Shown piece after piece: positions 27,416 through 36,400 of a stretch of DNA of 39,845 nt (position 1 is the stretch's first letter; each line of letters opens with the position of its first letter). A program made the position numbers and the translations under genes. The notes below the pieces were generated by a model. That model was given only the letters and a program-made list of their open reading frames with translations. It searched no databases and was not told the origin of the DNA. Source of the DNA: a virus; IMG/VR virus record IMGVR_UViG_3300025133_008382, positions 1 to 39,845 of that record; one strand, given 5' to 3'.

Positions 27416-28252
27416 ATGAATATTATAGGACTAGGAAAGGCAGGCGTTGCAGTAGCTACAGAGTTTGAGAAATATCCTCAATACAATGTATATAAGATTG
27501 ACGCCGATTTAGAGAAAGCTCCACGAAGTCTTCCTTTGCCCTCTTATACAACTCACGAGGAAGCAGAAGACAGCGCCCTTAAGCTAAAATCAGTATTTCC
27601 GAGAATGAAGAAAGACGATACTTTGTTTATTCTGGCAGGAGCAGGAAAGGCCTCTTGTGCATCTCTGGCCATCTTGGCTCATCTCAAGAGCAAGGGCAGC
27701 ATTACCATTCTATATATCCAGCCCGATCTAGATATTCTCACAGAACCCCAGAGAAAGGCAGAAAGAGTAGTAAGAAATGTGCTTCAAGAATACACCCGCT
27801 CAGGAGTATTCGAGAGAATCTATCTTGTCTCTAATCCAGTTGTTGAGGGAGTCCTCGGCGGCATCCCACTATCAAAATACTATGAGACTATCAATGAGAC
27901 AATTGTACACTCCATTCACATGATCAATATTTATACGAACAATAAGGCTCTTCACGGAGATCTCGGGAAAACAGCGGAAACTAGCCGCATATCAACAATC
28001 GGAATTTCCGAGGGCAAATTAAATAAAGAAAAGATGTTCTTTTCCCTTGACAACGTGAGAGAAGTAGGTTATATTTATGCTATTAACAAAGAGAAGATCG
28101 ACAAAAACCCAAAACTACTAAACGAAATAAGAAAGGAGATTAAATCAAATAAGAAAGAAGATACAAAAGTTTTTTCATTTGAGGTACACTCAACAGAATA
28201 CGACAAAGATTATAAATACATTTTAAAACACACACCACACATTCAACATTAA
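27416..28252 (+). CDS. Divergent tubulin/FtsZ-superfamily protein
   Basis: The protein has 278 residues. It starts MNIIGLGKAGV, as FtsZ starts with a Gly-rich loop after the first strand. DTLFILAGAGKASCASLAIL (glycine loop at residues 74-83) aligns with the tubulin signature loop GGGTGTG. YLVSNPVVEGVL aligns with the IIPNDRLL strand of FtsZ, and helix-then-loop ETINETIVHSIHMI leads to a SRISTIGISEG strand like the MGIG strand. The glycine loop is degenerate (Lys and Ala replace Gly-Thr-Gly), so GTP binding may be altered. The protein is shorter than FtsZ (about 380) or PhuZ (about 315), and the C-terminus is basic. It could be a phage cytoskeletal protein; a non-polymerising relative is equally possible. 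No Shine-Dalgarno is visible. Confidence 0.6.
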   Translation: MNIIGLGKAGVAVATEFEKYPQYNVYKIDADLEKAPRSLPLPSYTTHEEAEDSALKLKSVFPRMKKDDTLFILAGAGKASCASLAILAHLKSKGSITILYIQPDLDILTEPQRKAERVVRNVLQEYTRSGVFERIYLVSNPVVEGVLGGIPLSKYYETINETIVHSIHMINIYTNNKALHGDLGKTAETSRISTIGISEGKLNKEKMFFSLDNVREVGYIYAINKEKIDKNPKLLNEIRKEIKSNKKEDTKVFSFEVHSTEYDKDYKYILKHTPHIQH

Positions 28253-28291
28253 TAATACTAACAACAACAATTTAAAAGGAGAGAATAAAAA

Positions 28292-29059
28292 ATGGCACTT
28301 GATTTAACTAAAATTAAGGAACGACTAGGCGATGTAAATCGCAACGGCAAGGGCGGCAGGACCGCATTTTGGCGTCCACAGGATGGCACACAGGACATTC
28401 GTATTGTCCCAACTGCTGACGGTGATCCCTTCAAGGATTACTGGTTTCACTACAACCTTGGTGATAATCATCGAGGTGGCGTGTTATGTCCCAACAAGAA
28501 CTTTCACGAGCATTGTCCAATTTGCGAGTTTAAGGATCAACTTTGGAAGGATTATAACAAGTCTCAGGATCCCGACACCAGCCAACTGGCTAAGGATCTA
28601 TCACCCCGACAGCGTTTCTTCACACCAGTATTGGTACGTGGAGAGGAAGCAGAGGGAGTCCGAGTTTGGGGCTTTGGTAAGGAGGCATACACTGCGCTTC
28701 TTCAATTGGTTCTCAACGAGGAGTACGGTGATATCACTGATGTAGAAGACGGAACTGACTTGACGCTACAATATGGGAAGCCACCTGGGGCAACTTATCC
28801 GAAGACTGCACTCACACCTCGGCGCCGTACCGGCCCGTTATGTGATGAAAATCTCGGAGGAGAAGACAAGTGTGCTGAATTGCTCGAATCTGTTCCAGAT
28901 TTCGATACTATTTTCGTGCGTAAGTCGCCAGAAGACATGGAGCAAATTTTTAACGGATTTGTTTCGAGCCTGAACGGCACATCCGTCGAAGATACAGACA
29001 TTGAGGTGGAGACAACTGGAAATGCAGTTGACCAAGCCTTCAGTGATCTTGTGGGGTAG
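28292..29059 (+). CDS. Single-stranded DNA-binding protein (T4 gp32-like)
   Basis: The protein has 255 residues (T4 gp32 has 301). The N-terminus (DLTKIKERLGDVNRNGKGGR) is basic, as the gp32 cooperativity region. The OB-fold core has DIRIVPTADGDPFKDYWFHY, then a zinc-binding cluster CPNKNFHEHCPICEF like the gp32 His/Cys site. The C-terminal 35 residues are acidic (SVEDTDIEVETTGNAVDQAF), as needed for partner binding. It coats single-stranded DNA and recruits replication and recombination proteins. A strong AAGGAGAG precedes the ATG. The following UvsX-like and helicase genes fit. Confidence 0.88.
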   Translation: MALDLTKIKERLGDVNRNGKGGRTAFWRPQDGTQDIRIVPTADGDPFKDYWFHYNLGDNHRGGVLCPNKNFHEHCPICEFKDQLWKDYNKSQDPDTSQLAKDLSPRQRFFTPVLVRGEEAEGVRVWGFGKEAYTALLQLVLNEEYGDITDVEDGTDLTLQYGKPPGATYPKTALTPRRRTGPLCDENLGGEDKCAELLESVPDFDTIFVRKSPEDMEQIFNGFVSSLNGTSVEDTDIEVETTGNAVDQAFSDLVG

Positions 29060-29079
29060 TTAATGCCCAAAACCACAGG

Positions 29080-29122
29080 AAGGCATGGGTTTATGGATGC
29101 CTTGCCCCATTTCAAAACGGGG
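29080..29122 (+). promoter_or_regulatory. Two small hairpins upstream of the membrane protein gene
   Basis: AAGGCAT/ATGCCTT (29080-29086 with 29097-29103) and CCCC/GGGG (29105-29108 with 29119-29122) each close a 10-nt loop between the gp32-like stop and the Shine-Dalgarno at about 29130. No T tract follows; they may affect RNA stability or translation. An in-frame ATG at 29063 makes coding an alternative. Confidence 0.35.
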
Positions 29123-29140
29123 TTAATAAAGGAGAAAACC

Positions 29141-29380
29141 ATGGGAGCCATGGAATTGTTAAAGAAGTCAACAGGAGTTCTACGTGACCTCACCGAAGCA
29201 GGTATTTCATTACTTGGTCTAGGTGTCGTTGCTCAAATTCTTTTTGGCGCAACTGTTCCCTTCCTCAAGGTTGACGTTGTAGGTTCAATTGTGGATCTAA
29301 CGAATCAGCTTGGTAGCGAGGGTCTTGTTGGCCTTGTAGCTGTTGGTGTGCTAGCGCATGTCTTAACACGCAAGGAATAA
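29141..29380 (+). CDS. Small membrane protein, two hydrophobic segments
   Basis: The protein has 79 residues. A short amphipathic N-terminus (GAMELLKKSTGVLRDLTEAG) is followed by a hydrophobic segment (about 21-43), a polar loop with VDLTNQLGSEG and a second hydrophobic segment (about 58-73), ending in TRKE. This is a hairpin-like membrane protein; a holin-like role is possible but not shown, and the replication-gene location is atypical for lysis. ATG 29141 has AAGGAG at good spacing; the in-frame ATG 29063 has none. Function unknown. Confidence 0.65.
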   Translation: MGAMELLKKSTGVLRDLTEAGISLLGLGVVAQILFGATVPFLKVDVVGSIVDLTNQLGSEGLVGLVAVGVLAHVLTRKE

Positions 29381-29386
29381 GATAAG

Positions 29387-29441
29387 AGTCTGCCCGAAGG
29401 GTATACTTTAACAACCGCTGGCAGACCGGTCATAGTCTGCC
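29387..29441 (+). promoter_or_regulatory. Mutually exclusive hairpins (attenuator-like) upstream of recA/uvsX
   Basis: Three arms occur in order: GTCTGCC (29388-29394), GGCAGAC (29420-29426) and GTCTGCC (29435-29441). The middle arm can pair with either flank, with a 25-nt or an 8-nt loop. The second hairpin is followed by GCACTTTT. The layout matches a terminator/antiterminator or a protein-operator switch. A TATACT box at 29402-29407 lies in the first loop. Confidence 0.5.
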
Positions 29442-29464
29442 GCACTTTTACACAGGACAATATA

Positions 29465-30610
29465 ATGGCAAGATCAAAGAAAGAAAACCGAGCAGGCAAG
29501 CTATCCGCTGCCGACTTGAGATCCCGACTAAACAAGAAGGCTGGGATCAACGTAGCCCATGATCTAAAAGAGGATAACCCAACAGAAGTAAAAGATTGGA
29601 TCCCAACCGGCTCACGCTGGCTAGACTCAATCATCTGCCGTGGACAACTAGCAGGAATCCCTGTGGGCAAAGTTGTTGAGATTGCAGGACTTGAAGCAAC
29701 GGGCAAATCTTTTATGGCTTGTCAAATTGCAGCCAATGCTCAGAAGAAGGGCATCCGTGCAGTTTACTTTGATTCTGAATCTGCTATGAGTCCAGAGTTC
29801 TTGGAAAAGGGTGGAGTAGACTTAACAGACTTCATCTATGTACAAGCAACCTCTGTAGAACAAGTCTTGGAGAGCATCGAAGAGCTACTAGGAACAGGAG
29901 AACAGTTTCTTTTCATCTGGGACTCGCTAGCCCTAACTCCAGCTATCAGCGATGTAGAGGGCGACTTTAATCCTCAATCATCAATGGCTGTGAAGGCTCG
30001 TATTCTAGCAAAGGCGATGTCAAAGTTGACAATCCCCATTGCAAATTCAAATTCAACCCTGCTAATCTTAAACCAACTTAAGACTAATATCACCCGCTCG
30101 CCTTCCGAGGCACTCACCCGTCCCTATGTTACCCCTGGCGGCAAGGCTCTCATCTATGCCTATTCATTACGAATTTGGCTAACAGGTCGCAGAGCTAAGT
30201 CGTCAAGGGTACTAGACGAGAATGGGTTCCAGATTGGCTCAGAGGTCAAAGTTAGGATTGAGAAATCTAGGTTCGGAACACAGAACAGGGCCTGCAACTT
30301 TAGAATTCTGTGGGGAGCAGAAGTTGGGATTCAAGATGACGAAAGCCTCTTGGATGCAGTTAAGCATACCGACTCGATTGAACAGTCCGGCGCTTGGTAT
30401 AGCCTAATCTTTGCTGATGGAACCAAAGAAAAGTTCCAAGGACGCACATGGACCGAGAAGCTGAAAATTCCAGCTTTCCGACAAAGAGTTTACGACATAA
30501 TGGATGAAGAGATTATATACAAATTTGATCGCCGTGAAGGTAGCGCATCATCCTTCTACGATGATGACGACACGGCACCAGAACCCCAAGTTGAAATTGA
30601 GATTGGGTAA
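29465..30610 (+). CDS. RecA/UvsX-like recombinase
   Basis: The protein has 381 residues (T4 UvsX 391, E. coli RecA 353). Walker A is GLEATGKS (residues 75-82), followed by YFDSESAMSPEFLEKGGVDL typical of RecA-fold recombinases. Walker B is FLFIWDSLALTP, and a NQLKTNITRSPSEALTRPYV loop with TPGGKAL is the L2-like DNA-binding region. The acidic C-terminus (DDDDTAPEPQVEIEIG) resembles UvsX/RecA. It drives strand exchange in recombination-dependent replication with the gp32-like SSB. The upstream leader has alternative hairpins and only a weak Shine-Dalgarno (AGGAC). The stop overlaps the deaminase start (TAATG). Confidence 0.92.
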   Translation: MARSKKENRAGKLSAADLRSRLNKKAGINVAHDLKEDNPTEVKDWIPTGSRWLDSIICRGQLAGIPVGKVVEIAGLEATGKSFMACQIAANAQKKGIRAVYFDSESAMSPEFLEKGGVDLTDFIYVQATSVEQVLESIEELLGTGEQFLFIWDSLALTPAISDVEGDFNPQSSMAVKARILAKAMSKLTIPIANSNSTLLILNQLKTNITRSPSEALTRPYVTPGGKALIYAYSLRIWLTGRRAKSSRVLDENGFQIGSEVKVRIEKSRFGTQNRACNFRILWGAEVGIQDDESLLDAVKHTDSIEQSGAWYSLIFADGTKEKFQGRTWTEKLKIPAFRQRVYDIMDEEIIYKFDRREGSASSFYDDDDTAPEPQVEIEIG

Positions 30611-31008
30611 TGGAAATCACAGCGCGACATCGGAGGTATCTTTCGCTGGCTGCAAAGGTAGCTAGCAAGAACAAAACCTATGTCCAACAAAGACATGGCG
30701 CTGTCCTGGTCAAAGGGGGCAGCGTCATTTCTTTCTCTAATAATGAGAACCAACTTAAGCAATGGGTAGCAAGGTTTCGTCGTAGAGATCGAGGCATAGC
30801 TACGAAACACGCAGAAGTTGGATGCATTCATAACATTGATAGAAGCAAAACTACAGGATCAACCCTGTATGTCGCAAGAGTCAATAATCAAGGCGAGTTT
30901 CGTCTTTCAGAACCATGCCCCATGTGTCAGAGGGCCCTTAAAAATGCTGGCATCAAAAAAGTTTATTATACAATTAGCGAAGAAGAAATGGGAGTTATAA
31001 AACTATGA
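30610..31008 (+). CDS. Cytidine/deoxycytidylate deaminase-like protein
   Basis: The protein has 132 residues. The zinc-dependent deaminase signature is complete: HAE at residues 67-69 (zinc His and catalytic Glu) and PCPMC (Cys103, Cys106). The SEPCPMCQRALKNAGIKKVY segment is typical of the family. The likely reaction is deamination of a cytosine nucleotide or nucleoside, for example dCMP to dUMP for dTTP supply, in keeping with a neighbouring ribonucleotide reductase; the true substrate cannot be read from sequence. Translationally coupled on both sides (TAATG and ATGA). Confidence 0.85.
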   Translation: MEITARHRRYLSLAAKVASKNKTYVQQRHGAVLVKGGSVISFSNNENQLKQWVARFRRRDRGIATKHAEVGCIHNIDRSKTTGSTLYVARVNNQGEFRLSEPCPMCQRALKNAGIKKVYYTISEEEMGVIKL

Positions 31009-31979
31009 AAAGAGTAATGATAGTAGATTCAACAAATATATATTTTCGGTCCTACTTGGTAGATCCCAGCATGTCCGACAACGGACCACCAATCGGGGGA
31101 TACAAGGGCTTCATTAAAAGTCTTCAGAAGCTTTGTAGAGAAATCTGTCCAGATGAGATCGTTCTTATTTGGGATGGTGAAGGCGGTTCACAAAAGCGCA
31201 GGAAAATTAATAAGAACTACAAACAAGGTCGTAAGCCATTGCGGTTTAATCGACCTTCAGTTAATTTGACTCCAGAGCAATTGGAAAAAAATATGATCTG
31301 GCAAAGAGTTCAACTGGCCGAACTTTTGGACTCTACTCCCACTATCAATCTCATGCTAGACAATATCGAGGCTGATGACGTTATTGCATATGCTGCGAGA
31401 CACCAAATTTATGAAGATTATCAGAAAGTTATTGTATCGTCAGATAAGGACTTCTTTCAGCTTTGTAATGACACTACGGTAGTCTACAGACCCCCACCAA
31501 CTAAGAATTCTCCTCCGGTAGTTGTTACTCAGAAAACAATTATTGAAGAATATGGAATCCACCCAAGAAACTTTGCTTTAGCTCGCGCCGTAGACGGAGA
31601 TAAGTCGGATAATCTAGTTGGAGTAAAGGGAGTTGGCTTAGGCACTATTCAAAAGAGGTTTTCATTCTTCTCAGAGGATAGAGATGTCCTATTTGAAGAC
31701 TTATATACAGCTTGCGAGCAAGAAGAGAATCCACTGAAGGCTCATCACAACATTTTAGAGAGCAAGGAACTAATCGAGGAGAACTATACCATCATGCAAC
31801 TTTATTCTCCAGCGATGTCCGTCCAGGCAAAACAAAAGATTGATTACGCCCTTGAAGAATTCGCTCCAGAATTTAATAAAACAGAAATGCTATTAATGAT
31901 GCATAACGACGGTTTCGGACAACTCAACTTAAACGAGTTATTCGCCGTTTTTAAAAATATTGTACAAAAAAGCAAATAA
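31005..31979 (+). CDS. 5'-3' exonuclease, FEN/RNase H-type
   Basis: The protein has 324 residues (T4 RNase H 305). It has the PIN/FEN metal-site residues in order: VDSTNIYFR, LIWDGEGGSQKRRKINKNYK, NIEADDVIAYAA, VIVSSDKDFFQL and DGDKSDNLVGVKGVGLGT, the last being the helix-hairpin-helix that grips DNA. It probably removes RNA primers and flaps during lagging-strand synthesis. This is a separate gene, complementing the polymerase that lacks a nuclease half. It overlaps the deaminase gene by ATGA. Confidence 0.92.
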   Translation: MKRVMIVDSTNIYFRSYLVDPSMSDNGPPIGGYKGFIKSLQKLCREICPDEIVLIWDGEGGSQKRRKINKNYKQGRKPLRFNRPSVNLTPEQLEKNMIWQRVQLAELLDSTPTINLMLDNIEADDVIAYAARHQIYEDYQKVIVSSDKDFFQLCNDTTVVYRPPPTKNSPPVVVTQKTIIEEYGIHPRNFALARAVDGDKSDNLVGVKGVGLGTIQKRFSFFSEDRDVLFEDLYTACEQEENPLKAHHNILESKELIEENYTIMQLYSPAMSVQAKQKIDYALEEFAPEFNKTEMLLMMHNDGFGQLNLNELFAVFKNIVQKSK

Positions 31980-31983
31980 TATG

Positions 31984-32012
31984 TTGATTTATATCACCTA
32001 GCGTGTTATACT
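31984..32012 (+). promoter_or_regulatory. Sigma70-type promoter for the helicase-nrdJ genes
   Basis: TTGATT (31984-31989), a 17-nt spacer and TATACT (32007-32012) lie in the 55-nt gap before the helicase ATG, with the Shine-Dalgarno TGGAGAA downstream. Confidence 0.65.
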
Positions 32013-32034
32013 ATATATCTCACTGGAGAATTTA

Positions 32035-33426
32035 ATGAGTACCACCAAAAGAGACGACTTCAGCCGTTTCGGTAAAGAATTTCAAGAGTCTCTTTGTCAT
32101 CTCATTTTAATAGATCGCCCGTTCGCTGATCAAATGTTCGAAGTTCTAGATATGAACTTCTTCGAACAAAAATATCTCCAGGCCTTCATTTCTCTCATCC
32201 AATTATACCGCGAGGAGTTCAAAACACAGCCTAGCGATAGTGTGATGAAATCGCTGATCAGAACAAAACTCAGCAATCAATCAGATACGATCAAAAAACA
32301 AATTAGAGACTTTTACGCCAGGATCTCACGTTTTGAAAATGATGATGCTGAATACGTCAAAAAAACCGCCTTAGATTTTTGCAAAAAACAAAAACTTAAA
32401 GAGGCGATGTTAAAGTCGATTCCTCTGCTGGAGGAGTCCTCTTTTGAAGAAGTTGTCAGTATTATTACCAGCGCCGCCAACCTGGGCATTGATAGCGACT
32501 ATGGACACGACTTCATCCTAGACTTTGAGAAAAGGTTCGAGGTTAAAAGTAGAAATCCGATAACGACAGGCTGGGATGAAATTGATAAAATAACCCAAGG
32601 AGGCTTCGGCCAAGGGGAACTAGCAGTTGTGATTGCTGCAACAGGCGGCGGAAAAAGCCAATGCCTCGTCCATGTAGCAACTCAAGCCATTAAGGAGGGC
32701 AAGAACGTTGTATATTATACTTTAGAATTAGCGGACACAGTAGTTGGCGCCCGCTTTGATTCTTGCTTGACCGGAGTGCTGCTTAGGGACAGGTGGACAT
32801 TTAAAGAACAAATTTATGAAAGAATTCAAGAAGATGATTTGGGCAGACTAATTATTAAAGAGTACCCAACAAAGAGCGCTTCGGTGGAAACGATTAAAGC
32901 ACATCTGGATAAGCTTTCTAGAAAAAAGATAAAACCAGATATGATCATTGTAGATTATGCAGATTTACTGACTCAAAGGATAAATCTCAAAGAAAGGCGC
33001 CATCAGTTGGAATCTACTTATGAGGAGTTACGAGCACTGGCACAGATTAATAAATGCACCGTAGTGACGGCCTCTCAGACAAATAGGAGCGGCGTTAATT
33101 CTGACTTAATCACAATGGAGGTTATTTCAGAAGCATTTAACAAGTGTTTCGTCGCAGACTTCATTTTCTCTATTTCGAGAACCCTAGAAGAGAAAGAAAT
33201 CAATTCGGGGAAATTCTATATTGCGAAAAATAGAAACGGACCAGACGGAATTATATATCCAGCTATTATTGACTACTCCAAAGTATACATCGACATTCGC
33301 CCCTCTACAGGCGAAAGTATTGGAGATGTCCAAGACAACGCGAAAAAGAGGCAAGAAGAGAAATTATCATCGATGTATAAAAAATACAAAAAGAATGGGA
33401 AGAAGAAAGATGAACCAAAAAAATGA
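32035..33426 (+). CDS. DnaB-like replicative helicase (gp41 role)
   Basis: The protein has 463 residues (T4 gp41 475, E. coli DnaB 471). A helical N-terminal domain (about 1-150) is followed by the RecA-type motor: TGWDEIDKITQGGFGQGELA, Walker A ATGGGKS (residues 202-208), Walker B PDMIIVDYADLL, then a VVTASQTNRSG motif and a KNRNGPDG segment with the arginine-finger region. The C-terminus is basic (KKYKKNGKKKDEPKK). It unwinds DNA at the fork. No primase gene is seen in this window. A sigma70-type promoter precedes it, and its 3' end overlaps nrdJ by 17 nt. Confidence 0.92.
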   Translation: MSTTKRDDFSRFGKEFQESLCHLILIDRPFADQMFEVLDMNFFEQKYLQAFISLIQLYREEFKTQPSDSVMKSLIRTKLSNQSDTIKKQIRDFYARISRFENDDAEYVKKTALDFCKKQKLKEAMLKSIPLLEESSFEEVVSIITSAANLGIDSDYGHDFILDFEKRFEVKSRNPITTGWDEIDKITQGGFGQGELAVVIAATGGGKSQCLVHVATQAIKEGKNVVYYTLELADTVVGARFDSCLTGVLLRDRWTFKEQIYERIQEDDLGRLIIKEYPTKSASVETIKAHLDKLSRKKIKPDMIIVDYADLLTQRINLKERRHQLESTYEELRALAQINKCTVVTASQTNRSGVNSDLITMEVISEAFNKCFVADFIFSISRTLEEKEINSGKFYIAKNRNGPDGIIYPAIIDYSKVYIDIRPSTGESIGDVQDNAKKRQEEKLSSMYKKYKKNGKKKDEPKK

Positions 33427-36400
33427 ACAAGAGGTAAGGGAAAAAACCTTACAATACTTTGATGGCGATGAACTGGCCACAAATGTATGGATGAGTAAGT
33501 ATGCTCTCCGAGATCTAGACGGAAATTATTTAGAACAGACACCAGCAGATATGCACGAGCGTCTTGCAAAAGAGTTTGCGAGAATAGAACAAAAATACCC
33601 CAACCCAATGAGCGAAGAGGAAATCTTAGGATTATTTGCAAACTTCAAACAAATAGTCCCGCAGGGATCCCCTATGAGCACCGTAGGAAACCCCTTTTAC
33701 TTACAAACTGTAGGAAACTGCTATGTTATTGATCCTCCAGAGGACTCTTACGGCGGCATCCTTAAAACAGATCAGCAACTAGTTCAAATAGCCAAAAGAC
33801 GAGGAGGCATCGGCTTTGATATTTCCAAGATTCGGCCCCATGGCCAGCCCACCAAAAACGCCGCAAGAACTACTGACGGAATTGGTGTATTTATGGAGCG
33901 CTTCTCAAACTCCTGTAGAGAAGTAGCGCAAAATGGACGAAGAGGAGCACTGATGCTCACAATCTCCGTTCATCACCCAGATATCCACACTTTTGTCAAT
34001 ATAAAGCGAGATCTCAGGAAAGTCACAGGCGCAAATATCTCCATTAGAGTATCTGACGAGTTTATGAATGCAGTAGACAACGATACAGAGTTTGAGCTTC
34101 GTTTCCCCGTTGATTCGGAGACTCCAAAAGTAAGGAAAATGGTTTCTGCAAAAGAACTCTGGGATGAAATCGTAGATTCAGCACACCAGTCGGCAGAACC
34201 TGGAATTCTGTTTTGGGACAACGTAATAACAAATACTCCATCTGACGCATACGAGGAATTTAGGACAACATCAACAAATCCTTGTGTTATAGGAGAAACC
34301 TTAATAGCAGTAGCAGACGGTAGAAATGCTGTAAAAATACAGGATCTGGCAGAGCAGGGCGCTGATGTTCCGGTATATTCTACTGATACAGAGAGCGGAC
34401 AAGTACAAATTAAGATGGCCAGAAATCCTAGAAAAACTGGAGAAAAAGCTGAAGTTTGCAAACTTACCCTTGATGACGGCAGCAGCTTAATAGCCACTCC
34501 TGGTCACAAGGTACTCTTGAAGAACGGCACATACACCGAAATTAGAGATCTACAGTTCGGAGATTCTATCTTTCCGTTTAACAGCTTTAATTCAAATAAT
34601 TATCGACAAATATCCCAAACAGGGAAAAAGATGACCGGTGGAATTTGTCGCAACCGGCGCCAATACCGACTTATTCACGAGTTTTATAAAGGACAGGTTG
34701 ATCCTAAGACTTACGCGATACATCATCGCGATTACAATTCCTTTAATGACAATATCGATAATCTAGAGACTATGCTGCACGAAGACCACCGAGAGTTGCA
34801 TGCACGACTAATGAGAGGCAAAAACAACCCCTATCACCGGATGACAGATATCTGGAAATTTAAGTTTGCTTCCCATCCAGGAGAATCAAATCCTAAATTT
34901 ACTGGACACAGCAACGAACAGATTCTGGAAGCAGCCAGGGATCTATATCTGAAAGAAGGCAAGTTTAGTGTTAGATCGTGGCAAAAATATGCCAAAAAGA
35001 ATGGTTATCCCCAGACAATATCCAACAAGTTTCGTTTTGAGAATTGGGATAACTTTAGGAATCTAGTCATCAACAATCATAAGGTTGTATCAGTCGAGAG
35101 CGCTGGCTATAGAGATGTATATAACTTGACAGTTGATGATAACAACAACTATCATGTTATAACCTCTCATAAGGACGAGAACTTTACTAACTCATCTGGG
35201 ATTTGTATCAAGAATTGTGGCGAGATCGCCATGGGCACCGATTCATGTCGCTTAATGCTAGTGAACACTTTTGGCTTCGTCAACAACGCATTTACACCAA
35301 ATCCTTCGTTTCAGTGGAAGAAGTTCGGCCAAGTAGTCCAAAAGGCCCAAAGGCTTATGGATGATATCATCGATATTGAGGTAGAGTGTATTGATCGTAT
35401 CTTGGCAAAGATTAAGAGAGACCCAGAAAGTCAAGAATCCAAACAAACAGAAATAGACTTATGGCAGACATTTAGAGATAACTGTATTCGAGCCCGCCGC
35501 ACAGGCTTAGGCCAAACAGGTCTAGGTGACACTCTCGCTGCACTTGGAATTCAATATGGCTCAGGTGATTCTATCAAGTTCGTCGAAAAACTCTACAAAA
35601 CCATAGCCATAAACGCCTATAAAGCGTCCTGTATGCTCGCCAAGGAAAGGGGAGCATTCCCAGCCTTTTCCTTTGATAAGGAGCGTTCTAACCCCTTTAT
35701 CGAGCGTGTAATCAACTCGGATGACGAGCTAAAAGACCTCTACTATAAGCACGGCCGCAGAAACATCGCCCTCACTACAACAGCCCCTGCTGGAAGCGTT
35801 TCAATCCTCACTCAAACCACCTCTGGAATTGAACCAGCATTCCTATTAGAGTACAAGCGCCGTCGCAAGCTAGACAGCACAGAACCAGACTCCGTGGTCG
35901 ACTATGTTGATGATTTGGGCGACAGGTGGCAGGAATATGATGTGTATCATCACAATTATCGAAAATGGATGACTGTCTCTGGAAAATCCGGTATTGAGAA
36001 TTCGCCATATCACAAAGCAACCTCAAATGACATTAACTGGGAAGCCTCTGTTGACTTACAAGCAGCAGCCCAAAAGTGGGTTTGTCATGCTATCTCAAAA
36101 ACCTGCAATCTTCCAGCAGAAGCCACGCAAGAGCTTGTTTCTGATGTATATTTTAGAGCCTGGAAAGCCGGCTGCAAAGGTTTCACTATTTATCGCGATG
36201 GCTCTCGTGCGGGCGTCTTACTAGCAAATGAAAGGGAAGAGGTCACCACCTTCCCACAGCACTCTGCCCCTAAGCGCCCCGAGGCTTTAGAATGTGATAT
36301 TCATCATACAACAATACAGGGAGAACGGTGGATTATTCTCATTGGACTAATGGACAACAAGCCATATGAGGTTTTTGGCGGCCTTTCTAATCTTGTCGAG

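Noticed and set aside
29063-29140. N-terminal extension of the small membrane protein from ATG 29063
   Set aside because: No Shine-Dalgarno there, while ATG 29141 has AAGGAG at proper spacing; hairpins occupy the interval. Not fully excluded.
33221-33409. A longer N-terminus for NrdJ starting at GTG/ATG-like codons within the helicase gene
   Set aside because: It would overlap the helicase 3' end by over 200 bases, has no ribosome site, and the residues do not look like a reductase N-terminus; ATG 33410 has a good purine-rich site.
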